Source: Hydractinia symbiolongicarpus (lineage: Eukaryota > Cnidaria > Hydrozoa > Anthoathecata > Hydractiniidae). From it: 64,000 nucleotides of DNA. Shown here piece by piece: positions 46,738-59,340 of the stretch. Position 1 is the first letter of the stretch. Every line of letters begins with the position of its first letter. The notes beneath the pieces were generated by a model, which was given only the letters and a program-made list of their open reading frames with translations, ran no database searches and was not told the origin of the DNA. A program made the position numbers and the translations under genes. The DNA is taken from contig NC_079887.1 of the NCBI RefSeq assembly GCF_029227915.1, positions 23,433,650 through 23,497,649 on the forward strand, in the 5' to 3' direction.

Positions 46738-48177
46738 TTGTAATTTTCGGAACAACAGCGTAAACTTCGTTACCATGCCTGCATTTTTCGAGACCAACCT
46801 TCCTCCAAAATATTTTTTTAAAGAAATTATTGCTAACGTCAAACCGTTAAACTTAAAATGTTATGTGATACCAAGCGAAGAGTTTTTTAAAAAACCAGAA
46901 AAATCACCATGTCATAGGAAAATAACATTTGTTTGTTACCTAATTTGCGAATGCCACCACTTACTTTTGTTAGCAATCTCGCCCAGGATCTGTTGTCTCT
47001 TTGCATATTGGAAAGCGAGACGAAACTTTTTCGTCAGAGACCTATCAATAAGCGCAGCATCGATTAGAGTCAAAACGCACTGGGAACGAGGCTTTTTATT
47101 TTGTAGCTTGATGTGTTTTTTTAGTGCATCTTCTAATTAATTTAATTACTGTATCTCTTCTAGAGAAACCCCGTAAATACTAGTAGACCCACTTCTTATT
47201 GTAAGCATCCTCAAAGGTCTTTTAATTGCATGCAAAGGTAAAAGGTCCCATGACCGGCCACGAAAAAACTTGTTTAGCCGTCAAGTAAGCCCTAGCGGCT
47301 TTGATACAGGCAACAAACCCTGGGGACGAACGAATTTTAGCAATCCGAACCCACTGACGAAGCGGGCGTCCACAACTTTTTGACTCAAACATATATTCAA
47401 CCTCATCCCCAGGACCAATTGTTTCAACAATTTATGGAGTTGAAGGAAAAGGTATAGAAAAACCAGTTTCTCCCCCAAACCTCATTCAAGTAGTAATATA
47501 CCCTCTTACTAGCTTACTTTCTAATAAAGAATCTTACTTTATTTCATAGCACAAGCTCTATTAAAAGTCTTCACATATATCCACAGTTCTCAGCGTTTAT
47601 TTTTTTTCGACCATACTCGTCCATCTGTTGGTCCCTGAACCGTGTTATTACAACGGAGCGACCAATAATTCACCTCTATTAAATTCAACAAAAAAGCAAA
47701 TTGCGCTGGAAACGAGGTTGGTTTTTATAATTTAGTTTACCTTTTATTATTAAGGCGTTTGTAAAATGCTGAAAATTGTTGTTTTGACGCGCATGGAATT
47801 AGGAAAACGCATAGTCGAAGCATTGACTAAAAAAAGGAAAAGATTGTATACGTATTATCCATGTGTCATTGATTTTTTTTGACAACAACGAATTTTAGGT
47901 AGGGCCTTACATTTGCTTAGAAATAAATGATTTTTTCGCGTAAAAAATTTTGGCGTTTTGCTGTTTTGAGATTTCCAAAGACAAAAACTTTCGCGAAAAG
48001 GAGTAAAAAACGCACAGAGAGAATCAGCCTGCTGACATATAAGTCTAGAATTTCTTCCTAATTGCTATCTCCTATTTCTAATGTAGTGCAGAATTATAGC
48101 TAAGCAGTTTCAAGGGTTATTAGAAACAACAAGCGGTTTTCTGTACGGATTTTTTTTCAGGGAAAACATCCATATAT

Positions 48178-51100
48178 TTATATGATTCCAATCTAAAAAT
48201 AAAAACGAAAGTTGCTAGAAAGCATGGGAAAACAATAAAGGAAGAGTCTGTTTGTTCCAAATTTGGAAGTAGGCGTACACAACGCAATGCTTTGTTTTCT
48301 ACTTCACAAATCAAGGCTCAATGTCTTTAGAAATTAAAAATTAAATTATTCGTCCTTAGCCTCAAGAAGAACGTCAAATTTTGTTCTAGACTAGCCTTCA
48401 TTACTCCTCTTATTATATTATGTTCAAAACAAGTCAGGCCTAATTAGATCAAGCAGTACACTAGCTGTTAATTTAAAAATTCTTAAAATTTGCACTCACC
48501 TTATTTGCTATATCCAATGCATCATAATCTGTGGCAAGTCGCACATAAGCTTTTTTTAGGCCGTCCGGTCTATTTAAAATTTAAAAAACAACAATTGAAA
48601 CAGGACTTGAACAAAAATCTGTAATTCTTTCCAATTTGATTGCGAGGAAACAGTGTTACAGTATTTTATTAAATCCGAAGTGAAAAAAAAGTTACAGTAG
48701 GAAATAAAAAGGAGGAGCTCACCTTATCAAGGTATTAACTTTTGCAACATGGATATCGTATAATTTTTTGACTGCTAATTTTATTTGTGCTTTGCTGGAT
48801 CGTGTGTCAACAATAAAGACTAAAGTGTTATTATCTTCGATTTTTTTCATAGCAGATTCTGTCGTCAAAGGATGTTTGATGATAGCAAATTGATCCAATC
48901 TGTTGGGTCTTGGTGCAGATCGACGAGGGAATTTAGCTGCTCGTGGCAAAGATAAGGTTTTTGGTCTGCGAAAGTGGACACTGGTTCGAACTTTTCTGTC
49001 CTTGACATTACGATTACCTTTCATGACAGCTTTTTTGGCTTTTAAGGCATTAGCCTTATCCTTGCCTTTACCTAATACAAAAAAGGACAATGACAATATA
49101 AACCGATTAACACTGTTACAATAAAAATTATCCAATAACAAAACAGGGAAATCAGAGATTGAGAGTAAGATCAAGTTAAAGATATCTTTCACAGGTAATT
49201 CGTTTCCATGCCCACTAAATTCACACTAATTTTGTTGTCTGCTGTTATTTTGTTAAGCTTTTTTTGATTTGTTTTAATGTTGCTTTTAAAAGTAAGATCA
49301 CAACGTTAAAATTCAGTTGCATTTTTTTCTAATTTAATGGAACTTTGAACAATTGCCAATTCGAATTTTACTTCTTATTTAGTGTAGGTAAAAAAGTAGC
49401 AAAGCAAAACAGAATTACAAAATAATTTGCAAAATTATTTCAAAATATGCTGTGTGAGTTTCTACTAATAGTGCGTGTAGAAATATTTATTAATTAAAAC
49501 TATCTACTCAATTTTCCCAAATCTTACATATTCAAGAATATTTGCCATGTGGCAATAGCCGTATGCATAAACAACTTATCTTGTGTATTGTTCACCGTTA
49601 ATTCCATTGATGTAGTTTTCTGTTTTAGTCAATGTGGCACAGTTCTTAAAATTTTTGCTCCATCTTGCAACATGCCTTGCAACCCCTCTTTAAATTCTAG
49701 TTGTATGTCTATAATGTTATCTCTACTACACATTTGTTAAAAATTCTAGGTTCTTTAACTGGTCTATGATTGTTGGAAGCCAGGAATTTTTAAAGGCTCA
49801 GCAAAACACAGCAAAAAAGTAAACACAAAAAACTGAAACATGCTTAGTTCTTTTTACTTTTAATTAACTATTTGTAACTTTATTTTTAAAAAGATGATAA
49901 ATTGATTTTACCCCCTATACCATTGGTGTGCCCGTTGCCTATGAATTTGACATAATGGTCTAATTTTAGAAGCATAGGGGAAGTTGCCTTGTACTGAAAA
50001 AAGACATGAGCTCTAAATTATTCCAATTAGAATGTTACATACAAGTTAGGTTTGTATCCTGAAAAAAGTTTTTTTGCACATATTCTTACTTTTTTTAATA
50101 TGGAAGGGTATTAAATTTCAACATTACTACAGTAATCAACCAGGAAGATAGAACTGTAAAAATCCACTACAAATGATGTGTTTCCCGCAGGAAAACAGGT
50201 TTAAAAATTTGAAGGTGACTATATGATGGTATAGCTATACTATATTTTATATATTTTATAAGACACAATTATAAGACATTCCCCAGCACATGTGAAACTA
50301 CTGTGTTTATATCCTGCAAACATTATCGTTTCACATTTTATATATATTTTTTTAAAAAGGTGAAACATTTTGAAACTCTTATTTTATATTTTAAACTGTG
50401 AGCTTAGAAATGAAAAAAAGTGGAAGCGAATGACAAAATAAATGGAATTTGATATCAATATTAAAAGGCATATTTATGCTGATTGTCATTGTTCTCAAAT
50501 TGAAACAATGTTTTTTAATTGTATAGATACCCACTATTGCTACGAGATATGTTCAAACAGATTGTGATACATTTAATTATTTTGATATTTTTTTTCATAA
50601 ATCTTTTCAAATTTCAGCAAAATGACAACTGCACTAATGTAAAAAATTTAAAATGGTGGAAGTTTCTAATTTTTATGCTTTAAATGATAAATCCATTATC
50701 TACTATTTGACTAAGTTTCATGGTCTTAGTATTATAATAAGGAAGTTATTAAAAAAACAACTCCTGATCTGTCAATTACCAGTCTGCATTTTATACTATT
50801 TATTTTTTCGGTATTTCAAGAACAATTTGGACATTTAAACTGTTGGTTAGGCAGACGTCACAAATATTTGGTTTTAGAGTCACCCAACTGACCCTATTTT
50901 TTTATCCAAATTTTGATACACTGAGTCGGAAAAGCTAGAATGAAAAAAAATATAGGCTTGTTGCCTCCCCACAGCCATTACCATGTTTTTTGCTTTAAAA
51001 CACGAAAAGGGTCCTGAGAACTAGTTAAAACGTTGCATGGAAACTCCATTTGAACAAGTTGCCCAAGTTATCATTAAAGAGCCGTTTAATAGTGCACGTT

Positions 51101-52682
51101 GATGGCTGGATGGTTGAATACAATTTTTCGAGTTATCATTTGCCGATCGAGCGACCGAGCCTATTTTTGGTGCTTTAATGGCTCTAGCACCAGATATTTG
51201 TGACGTCTGCCTTACTTTAAGTGAGATAAGTTTCAGCACATTTGGTTGACACTCATGATTCTTATGTGCATCTGCTTAATGTTGTGTGCTTATACAGAAG
51301 GGATAACTGCAAATTAGGTCAAGATAGTCTAATTAGTCTATGATAGCCTATTTAGGCAATTTATCTCTCCTAATTAGGCTATTAACATGGTTTTTGCTGC
51401 CTTTTGCTGTTTTGTTGCATTGCCGGAACAATTTTATTAGCAAACATTCTATATAATACTTCTTTTTTTTTGATGTCCCAAATATATTTCTCTTTATTAT
51501 TTGCGATGTCAGAAGATTAAGAACGCATGAGCTGTGTTACGGCTTCTTTGTTTTATGACCACGGTTGCTTCTGAAAAGAGCTAAATTTCCTGCTGCCCTA
51601 TTTTTTAACATGGTGGCGCAAGCCTACTAAATAGACTATTTCTTGTCTAATTAGCCGATCCAAAGACTTTTGACGTATAATTTTTACTCTTGTAAAGCAA
51701 ACTATAAAAAATTTTGCTTGAACAAAGATGTAATGAGCAACCAAACTCTGAAAAAAGATAGTGCACCAGACGTTGATGTTAAGATAACTGTAAAAGAAGA
51801 AAACACATATCATGTCCTAACTAGTTTATGGAATATCTCCAAAGCTACTGTCCTAATTTGCGGTTGTCTCTTAGAGGGTGCCGATAAGCCGCAAACGCCC
51901 GCATATATACGGCGAGTTCAGGCGACTTTTCAAATAAAATTGGTGGTTGTCCCCCGAAACCGCTCGCACTTTCCTGAACTCGCTGGAACATTCCCGAAAT
52001 GCAATTCCTTGTTACAAACCATGCGAACGATGGTTGGGAAGAAGGCACTTGAAGAGAAAGGATTTAATAAAGTTTATATATAAGTTATTTATAAAGTAAA
52101 CTTTTTTAAAAACCATCAAAAACGGTTCTTTTAAGAACTTCGCTACGACATAGTAAGTTTATTTTAATTTTTATAGTTTTTTCGAATCATTTATTAGTGC
52201 CTGTTTCTTTTCTTCGGGCATTGTTCGGGCCTATGCAGGTTTTTTAGGGCGAATACTCAAATTTTTTCAGAACGCCGAACACGCCCCAAAAACGCCCGCA
52301 CTTTTTACGGCGTATGCGGCTTATCGGCACCCTCGTTTGTCCCTGACTGTTTTTCGAACTTTAAATAAAAGCTGAACACACTATAAAAACGATAATGCAT
52401 CAAGCATCAATAATGCAACAGAGCTATGCTAATATCAACTTTTAAAGACCAAGAATTTTCGATCATCACGGCATACAATTTTGTAAGATTTCCCTGCAAC
52501 TACAAGTACTATTTGTGACTACCCCACTTTTAACTTGTTGAGGACCTATTCATTTATTTTCAGCTAATACAAACTCTGTATTTCCTTGCACAAGATATTC
52601 TGCTTTGTTTATTTGATAACAATTTTAATAACATTTATTAAACAAAAAGATTTATACCCTTGTCGCTTCCCTTCGCTGCCAT
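48178..52682 (-). CDS. RPL23A: 60S ribosomal protein L23a (uL23)
   Basis: Component of the large ribosomal subunit near the peptide exit. Minus-strand exons: 52658-52682 (25 nt, MAAKGSDK plus one base), 48723-49071, 48500-48569 and 48178-48192 (15 nt, IGII and stop). They total 459 nt, 152 residues (the human protein is 156). Family hallmarks: [112 protein letters not shown]. All phases agree (G|GT, AG|A, AAG|ATT). The N-terminal exon was chosen because ATGGCAGCG...AAGG is followed by GT and restores the frame; its donor GTATAA is weak. Intron 1 is 3.6 kb and holds an inverted-repeat element. Confidence 0.93.
49072..51873. other. RPL23A intron 1, no nested gene supported
   Basis: AT-rich intron sequence. 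I looked for box C/D snoRNA signals (TGATGA and CTGA on the minus strand) in the RPL23A introns and saw no credible pair. A plus-strand frame from about 51736 ([20 protein letters not shown]) runs into the repeat at 51874 and is unproven. Confidence 0.4.
51874..52334. mobile_element. Element with 20-bp perfect terminal inverted repeats
   Basis: GAGGGTGCCGATAAGCCGCA at 51874-51893 is exactly mirrored at 52315-52334. Inside, ACGCCCGCA..TACGGCG occurs near both ends in direct orientation. No transposase and no clear target-site duplication were found. It is a MITE-like insertion in RPL23A intron 1, much more GC-rich at its ends than the surroundings. Confidence 0.65.
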
Positions 52683-52704
52683 CTTGAGATCGAGACTTAA
52701 AAAG
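52683..52704 (-). promoter_or_regulatory. Probable 5' TOP start of RPL23A mRNA
   Basis: Read on the minus strand, the 22 bases before the ATG begin CTTTTTAAGTCTCG. A C followed by a pyrimidine run is the terminal oligopyrimidine motif of ribosomal protein mRNAs, which places a likely transcription start at 52704 with a very short leader. This is inference from the motif. Confidence 0.5.
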
Positions 52705-52719
52705 AAACGTGAAGACAAA

Positions 52720-53680
52720 ATCGGGCATGATTACAAATATCCTTGTTTGTTGGTCGCGCCGACGAAAATCTCTTCCGTAATTAAAAACACCTTGTTTTTT
52801 ATTACAGTTTTTAGGACAGCCCCGTAAAGTACTCTATTGCGCCCGGGTGCTTACTTTATGTTTTAGCAAAGCAGGGGCGCTCATTTAGCAAATCTAAAAA
52901 GGTAAACAGAAAGAAAAAAGAAAATAAATTTCAAAATAAATTAAAGTTTTCTCCAGCAATAATAAATACTTTGATAATTTAGGGTTCTGTAGTTGCTGAA
53001 CTGTCGTTATTAGTCTAAATTTGAATTTAAAAAGGGCGCTTTAGGTTTAAAAATTTTAGGCTGATGAAGGGGCGCTTAATAAATGGAGATTCAATCAAAG
53101 GTGGAAGACGCTTAATCCAGACATCAGGTTATTTTTTAAAGTTTCTTGCCTCTTATTTTATCATAGTCATAGTCTCTTTTTCTTATGACTATGATTTTAT
53201 TCTTTCTTTTTTTTTCTGGTCATCGCATTTTTCTTTCTTGTTCCGCCTCCGCCAAATAACTTGTTTGTTTCTCAATGTTCCGATAAATTTATATTTCAAA
53301 ATATTGGCGCGACTACGCGACACTTGTGGCGACGTGGTAGTGTACTGCTTGTGTACTGACGAAAAAAATTATAAATAAGTTTAATTTTGTGTCCATACTG
53401 TATAGTAAGCGATTTATATTTTATGTATATTTTTTTTAAATTTATATTTTATGTGGTCTAATTCACTAACCTACAAAATAAATTATCCATTATTGGTTCT
53501 TGTTGCTATCTAATATTGGTAAAATAGTAAAATTATGCATGTAAGACATATACTTTTCTTTAACACCATAATCAACTCAGCTCACTTCAATTTTGTTTCA
53601 GGGTAAATCAAAGCACAACTTGCGCACTTATTTAACTCGCTGAAACCATTATGCGCCATGTGGTGTTTTTGTGGACCTTA
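52720..53680. other. No gene seen; upstream of RPL23A
   Basis: Includes a worn repeat (52840-53100) with GGGGCGCT motifs resembling decayed MITE interiors. The plus-strand frame 53064-53378 is low complexity. Confidence 0.35.
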
Positions 53681-53684
53681 CATA

Positions 53685-54330
53685 GAAAGCCTTTTACACT
53701 GTAGACCACAAAATATTAATTATTAAACTTAAAAATCTTGGAATTAGAGGGGTCTTGAAAAATCTTTTCCAATCCTTCCTAAGTGAAAGATAACAGTCTG
53801 TCTATCTCCATATAGAGGAGGTAAAAAATCTCACAATATCATTATTAAACACAGGGTTCAGTTCTTGGACCCTTAATTATTGTTTTTGTATACGTAAATT
53901 ATCTCCATATTAACATCCAACATTCCAAAATATATCATTTCGCAGATGACACAAGTCTAGTATATTGTGCAAAATCTCTTTAAAAAATTAACAGCAACAT
54001 TGATAAAGATCTTAATCTTCTGGATGTCTGGATGTATAGCTTAGAGTTAATAAATCAGGCTGAACATGAAAAAGACGGGAATTGTAGTATTCAGATCCAA
54101 AGCTAAATCAGCAATTCACAAAAAACTAAACTTTAGCCTGAGTGGTCAAAAGATTATAACTTCACCAACTGTTACTTATCTAGATCAGCATCTAACCTGG
54201 AATGACCACATAAAAATTTGCTTCAAAATTATCAAGAGCCACACAAAAACTATTACTTATGGTAAGGTAATGGCAGTAAAAACAACAAATATTAGTATTT
54301 GTTACTGTCCTGCAATAATTTTCTTGTAAT
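53685..54330 (+). pseudogene. Broken reverse transcriptase fragment (CR1/jockey-like LINE)
   Basis: Translated pieces in shifting frames match a non-LTR RT: TVDHKILIIKLKNLGIRG, LFQSFLSER, then FADDTSLVYC (catalytic box, near 53940), then GIVVFRSKAKSAIHKK and PTVTYLDQHLTWNDHIK. Several stops and frameshifts show that it is dead. Confidence 0.75.
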
Positions 54331-54894
54331 GCATTGTAACGTATTGTATTGTTTGTATTGTGTATTTTATTGTATTTTTCCCTCTAAAGTTTTCTAAATT
54401 CACACAAATTGCTTTCACACTTTTATTTCTCCTTGGCTGCCCTTGTAACCATTCCCTTATTTTAAGTGCCCAAGAGCTCTCTAGCCTGGGCTATTTCCTC
54501 GTTTTTCCTACATACGACATCTTAGATGGTGTGGCTAGATATTTTTACCTGTGTTATTTTACTTTATATCGTGGACTTATTTACACTGATATCATGTACA
54601 TATAATGTGAAATATATAATTACCTACTTTAATTACTTCATCACAACATAAGTCTGTAGCTAGCTACATTTCACACAATATTTATTTTGTGCATCTTCTT
54701 GTCATCTGAATGTAATCTACTGCGGACGCGAAACTTGCATGAATAGTTACACAGAACAATAACATTGCGAGAGCTTATGTTTTTATTAGAAAATAATTGC
54801 CTCGCTGATAAACAATGACCCCACGTGATCGATTGTTTAATCACAATATGTTGCAAGATCAATTTTAGCAATCTATTTTGCGCGAACTCTTTTG

Positions 54895-55530
54895 AAATTT
54901 TTAATTGCAGTAATTAAGCGTTTTTTTAGATCGCATTTTAAAAGTTTATAAACGAAAAGCAGCGATAGAAATGTTTTCTTAGATCGCATTTTAAAAGTTT
55001 AAAATCGAAAAGCGGCGATAGAAATGTTTCTTGAGATCGCATTTTAAAAGTTTATAAACGAAAAGCGGTGATAGAAATGTTTTTTTAAATTGCATTTTAA
55101 AAGTTTAAAAACGAAAAGCGGCGATAGAAATTTTTTTTGAGATCACATTTTAAAAGTTTATAAACGAAAAGCGGCATTTAATAGTTGTGAACAATGCTTC
55201 TTGTATGTTTCTTAAATTAAACACGCTGGAATCTTTTTAAGTAATTAAATCAACAATACATTCTTGCGCAATGTATTATAAAACTTCGCGAAAGATTTTT
55301 ATTATTTAATTACTTCACGCTAATACTTAAGGGAATAGCTTATCAATACATTTACACAATGCATCCCGCTATTACAAGAAATATAATTGCTCCAATATTT
55401 CTTCGCGAGTGCATTATTTTTTAACACGCAAATATAAACTTGCAAAATCCTTAAGGGATTTAATTATAATAAAAGACAAACCACTGCATGCGGTATGCGG
55501 TAGATTACATTCAGACTGTACTGTATCATT
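54895..55530 (-). mobile_element. 53-bp tandem-repeat transposon, copy 2 (no nested insertion)
   Basis: Reverse-orientation counterpart of 12141-12830: five repeat units at 54900-55180 (AAAAGCGGCGATAGAAATGT, TTTAAAAGTTTA), then the shared unique part ending TAGATTACATTCAGACTGTA. It lacks the 139-base Helitron-like segment of copy 1 and so supplies the empty site. Confidence 0.8.
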
Positions 55531-55916
55531 CTCCTTCATTCTTGACAAATAAAATATCAGTATGGCACAGATTTTATGTAAGAGATAGTATCCATTTCAG
55601 GATATTGTGTCCAAGGTCAGAGAAGTTTTGCTCGGTCACTCACCCTATTTGGTGATTTTCCTCCGATATATCAGGGTTGTACTGTCAGAGAGAGAAAGAG
55701 AGAGTTTTCATATGCGTAGCCTCACAAATATCAAGGTACATACCCTGTCTAGTATACACTCAATCATAGTGCCATGTTTTTCCTGCGCCAAAACATATAA
55801 CATTGTGTAATGCTTTCCCAAAAAGATGCGTACGCAAGAATGGAGTTAAAAATATTTAATATTTATATAATATGGAAATATAATATAAAAATTTATTATA
55901 AAATATTTATTATTAA

Positions 55917-55965
55917 TATTTTTATAATTATTATTATTATTATTACTATTATTATTATTATTTTT
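55917..55965. repeat. (ATT)n microsatellite
   Basis: Runs of ATTATTATT interrupted by ACT, within a very AT-rich stretch. Confidence 0.85.
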
Positions 55966-56219
55966 AACGAAAACATCGGTGTTGTAAAAATAAGGCTAGC
56001 TTAGCGAGAAAAAAGTAGGAGATCTACCAACTGTTGTGTTATAGGATGCACAAACAGCCAATATAAAATGGAAAAAAGACCGAATGTTCGATTCACGTGG
56101 GTTTATGTCATGATTTGTGATTGTGCAAAGCATCGTTCGCTAGGGCACATGTTATATGTTGAAATTATAGTCAAAAGATTGCTTTCTCCAAGCATAGATT
56201 AGATTTCTACTTTGCGTAA

Positions 56220-56483
56220 TCATCATCATCATCATCATTCTCGGCTTAACGTCCGTTTTCCATGCTAGCATGGGTTGGACGGGGTATATTAATGACCCTC
56301 TTCCAATCTGATCTAGACTGTGTTAGATCTAAACTCAACTTCCTCTCTATCAAGTCTGTCCTTATAACCTCCTGCCAAGTCTTTCTCGGTCTGCCTCTGG
56401 GCTTTGCCCCAGGAACTATCAAGTCTCTACACTTTCTTACCCAATTATCCTCCTCCATTCTTTCCAAGTGCCCCAGCCAATCC
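56220..56483 (-). mobile_element. LINE 3' end, copy 4 (short)
   Basis: (CAT)n tail at 56220-56237, then on the minus strand the LINE C-terminus from ERMEEDNWVRKCRDLIVPGA to HASMENGR. Nearly identical to copies 1 and 2 but truncated further at its 5' side, ending abruptly at about 56483. Confidence 0.85.
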
Positions 56484-56794
56484 TTTTCTGAAAATTACTT
56501 TGCTGAACAAGCACAAATGTGACAGCAAATATTGCGCATAGATGCTGTGCTCGGAGAAGTACGCGAAAGAAGCCAAGCTTTGAATGGATGTTTTATTTGT
56601 GTGAATGTTAATATAAAATTGAGCCAGTACAGCATGGTTAAAACATATTGTGGATTTTGTTTATTTTGACCTTTTTTGTCTGTGTCTGCTCGGTTTGTTT
56701 CCTTTTTTACCTCCAAATGTGCGTGCGCATCAGGCATTACGTATGTAATCTTTTAGATGCGCGCACAAGTTAAATATTGGGACTGTGATTCCAT

Positions 56795-56870
56795 GTATTT
56801 CCAGGAGGGGCCATGGCTTCGATAGGGAGTCCTAGACTATTTTAAGGCTTATTTTGAGCTACACAGACCC
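56795..56870 (-). mobile_element. SINE family B, 3' fragment
   Basis: On the minus strand: GGGTCTGTGTAGCTCAAAAT, TCTAGGACTCCCTATC, AAGCCATGGCCCCTCCTGGA. It matches the tail domain of the copies at 22822 and 62040. Confidence 0.7.
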
Positions 56871-57424
56871 AATACACCTTTATGTTAATTCTGAAAAAAG
56901 ATGCATCTTTTGTTGCTACGCAACATAGCTAGAGGAGGTAAACAAACTGTAAATATGGCAGAGCTCTATTATTATTTACAGAAATATAATTAAAAACAAT
57001 GTTTTTCTACCTTTTAAAAAATTTCCCAAACTTTCGCTCATTCTTTTGGCTTCTTTCACTAGCATATTCTAAATGTTTATACTTGATATTTTGGATCTAT
57101 CTTATTAATGTGAGTTTGAGGAACAACATCCAGCAAGACAGACATCTCTAATTCCCCACACGACTGTCGTTGTTGTTGCTGTAGGTGCAAAAAAAAGCAT
57201 GCCTACATAATGTGTAAATATTTTGACAAAACCTATGACCTTGCAAGTTTTTGAATGATGTCTGTGGATAATCTTAGAGTGTTTTTATCACTACGTAAAA
57301 ATTCTCCTGAGGGTGACTTTGATACTTTAGTTTCGAGCTAATAAAATATTTAAAAAATACGTCTTTTATTGTCTAAGATTTGCAATCCTTTCACAATTCC
57401 AAAGGAAGTTGTGAAATGATTGTC

Positions 57425-57471
57425 AACCATCTTGTTCTCCAATCCACCTTGGATTGGAGAACAAGATGGTT
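57425..57471. repeat. 22-bp perfect inverted repeat, 3-nt loop
   Basis: Arms 57425-57446 and 57450-57471 are exact complements (AACCATCTTGTTCTCCAATC, then CA). The loop is CCT. Confidence 0.9.
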
Positions 57472-58154
57472 TACAAAAGTGCCCCTTGTCTATTTTTTTA
57501 ACTAATATCCGCACACCAGGGGAATTATTCCACCGACTCGACTGTGAGAACAAGGAATGAAAAGGATATAGATATTTGGCAAGTGGTTTTGTGAAAGAAA
57601 TGTATTGGCACGAGATCACAGAAAAAAGTCCTATTTGTTTTACTTAATGTAAACTAACTCTTTCGCAACTCATATCTTCCAGTGCATATACAATGTTTGG
57701 GGAGCTGCGAAAAGCTCAACCAAGGTGAAAAATTTGTCAGTGCGTATTGCTCTTGTACAGCTGTAACCATGTGATAGCAATGTTGTTCAAGATATAATCT
57801 CTTGCACCTGAGTTTTTTACATGTCATTCTTGAGATATAGCGGGATTGAGCTCATTAAATCATTCAAGCAATATCTGTGATACTTAATTTTTTGTTTATG
57901 ACCCCTGACTTGAAATCTGCATGTCGGTTTACAATCAAATTTTGGCCTATACAAGCATACCCAGAACATTTTATTGCAAATGGAGTTGGAGATCCCGAGT
58001 TATTGGGTCATTGGAATTTAAGAGGCCTGGGATGAGCAAACGAGTGTCATTTTGGGAGAAAATTATGTTAATCAATTCACACCTTTATAATATCTATGCA
58101 TTGATAAATATTGAATGCGCATCCCTTAACAAGTATAAAATTACCAATGACAAA

Positions 58155-59340
58155 AATATCAAAATTTGCTATTAGAACGAATTTCAGATTGACATTTGGT
58201 ACCAACTGCTCCATGATTTTCCAAATATAAATTATTCGATATCTTTCCCTTCAACGCTCCAATGAATACAGTTTCAGTTCCTTCAATGATTTCCAATAGT
58301 TGTGATTGGTCAAGTTTCTGATTTTTCGTATATGGGACCATTGCAATGCCTTTATCATCTGTATCTCTCCAACTTTATGTGGACTCCATTGGACTGAACA
58401 ATACTCTAATAGAGGAAGAACAGGAGATTTTCACATGGTCATAAGGTGATCCCTCATTCTGGTGTGAAAAGTTCTTAAAATCCAAAACATCATGTTTTTA
58501 CTGTCATTTAGTACTTTCAATATGTGGTAATGAAAGGAGCAGTTTGTGGATTATATGACAGCAAGATCTTTCAGTTCCTCTGTGATCATGGTTCCAGAGG
58601 GGGAAAGATACGATGTGCAATTTTTCAGGGTGTCGTTCGTGCCATAACGCAAGACCTCAAACTTTAGATCATTAAATTTTCTGTAGATCACTTTGCAACT
58701 TGCTTATGTCCCTGAGAGAGTCGATGCTCTTGGTAACCCTCATATCATCAGCAAATGACCGTACAATACTGTCACTGACATTTGAGTCTATATCTCCAAG
58801 GAGGATGATGAAGATAAGTGGTCCGAGCACGCTACCTTGGGGTACGCCTGAAATAACACTAACAGGATGTGATTCCATTCCATTGACAATGACTGATTGG
58901 GTACGGTTTGTCAGGAAAGCTTCAACAAGGTTAAATAATTTTTCTTTGATTACAAGTTTTTCAAGTTTTTTTAAGACAATGGTAAAGTCCACTTTGTCGA
59001 AGGCTTTTGCAAAGTCAAGGTATACAATGTCACAATTTAGTTTTCCATCAACAAAGTGTATCACATTATCAAAGTGGTCTAAGAGTTGGCTAAGACATGA
59101 CCGACCAAAACGAAAACCATGTTGATTTTCGTTTAGTAGCTTGTTTTTTTCGAGGTAGCAGGTGATATGATTCCGGACAACTTTTTTAAAAATTTTAATA
59201 ATATGAGATGTCAGGGCTACTGGTCGGTAAGTGGGTGCATCAGATTTCTTTCCCTCTTTGAAATGAGGGGTGATTAGTGAGTGCTTTAAAATTTGGGGAA
59301 TTTCACCGCAGTTCATAAATTTGCCATAACAGAAGAAGTG
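58155..59340 (-). pseudogene. LINE reverse transcriptase fragment (CR1/jockey-like)
   Basis: The 214-codon open stretch 58672-59316 holds RT motifs in order: PTYRPVALTSHIIKIFKK, NQHGFRFGRSC, YLDFAKAFDKVDF, SGVPQGSVLGPLIF and FADD (catalytic YADD box with Phe). Further left the frame is broken, but remnants of the thumb and tail continue (SLERRRKD-like and WSPHKVGEIQ-like pieces, 58160-58480). The endonuclease part is missing to the right. It is dead, and a different family from the LINE tails at 8.6-10 kb. Confidence 0.85.

Larger units (their letters stand above)
56490..58150. other. No gene supported
   Basis: Holds a SINE B fragment (about 56795-56870, minus) and a 22-bp inverted repeat (57425-57471). 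The open frames here are unsupported. Confidence 0.35.

Noticed and set aside
52385-52475. Box C/D snoRNA in RPL23A intron 1
   Set aside because: A TGATGA-like word on the minus strand (near 52463) has no CTGA box at a suitable distance.
58700-59125. 141-codon plus-strand frame
   Set aside because: Antisense shadow of the reverse transcriptase fragment, whose RT motifs lie on the minus strand.
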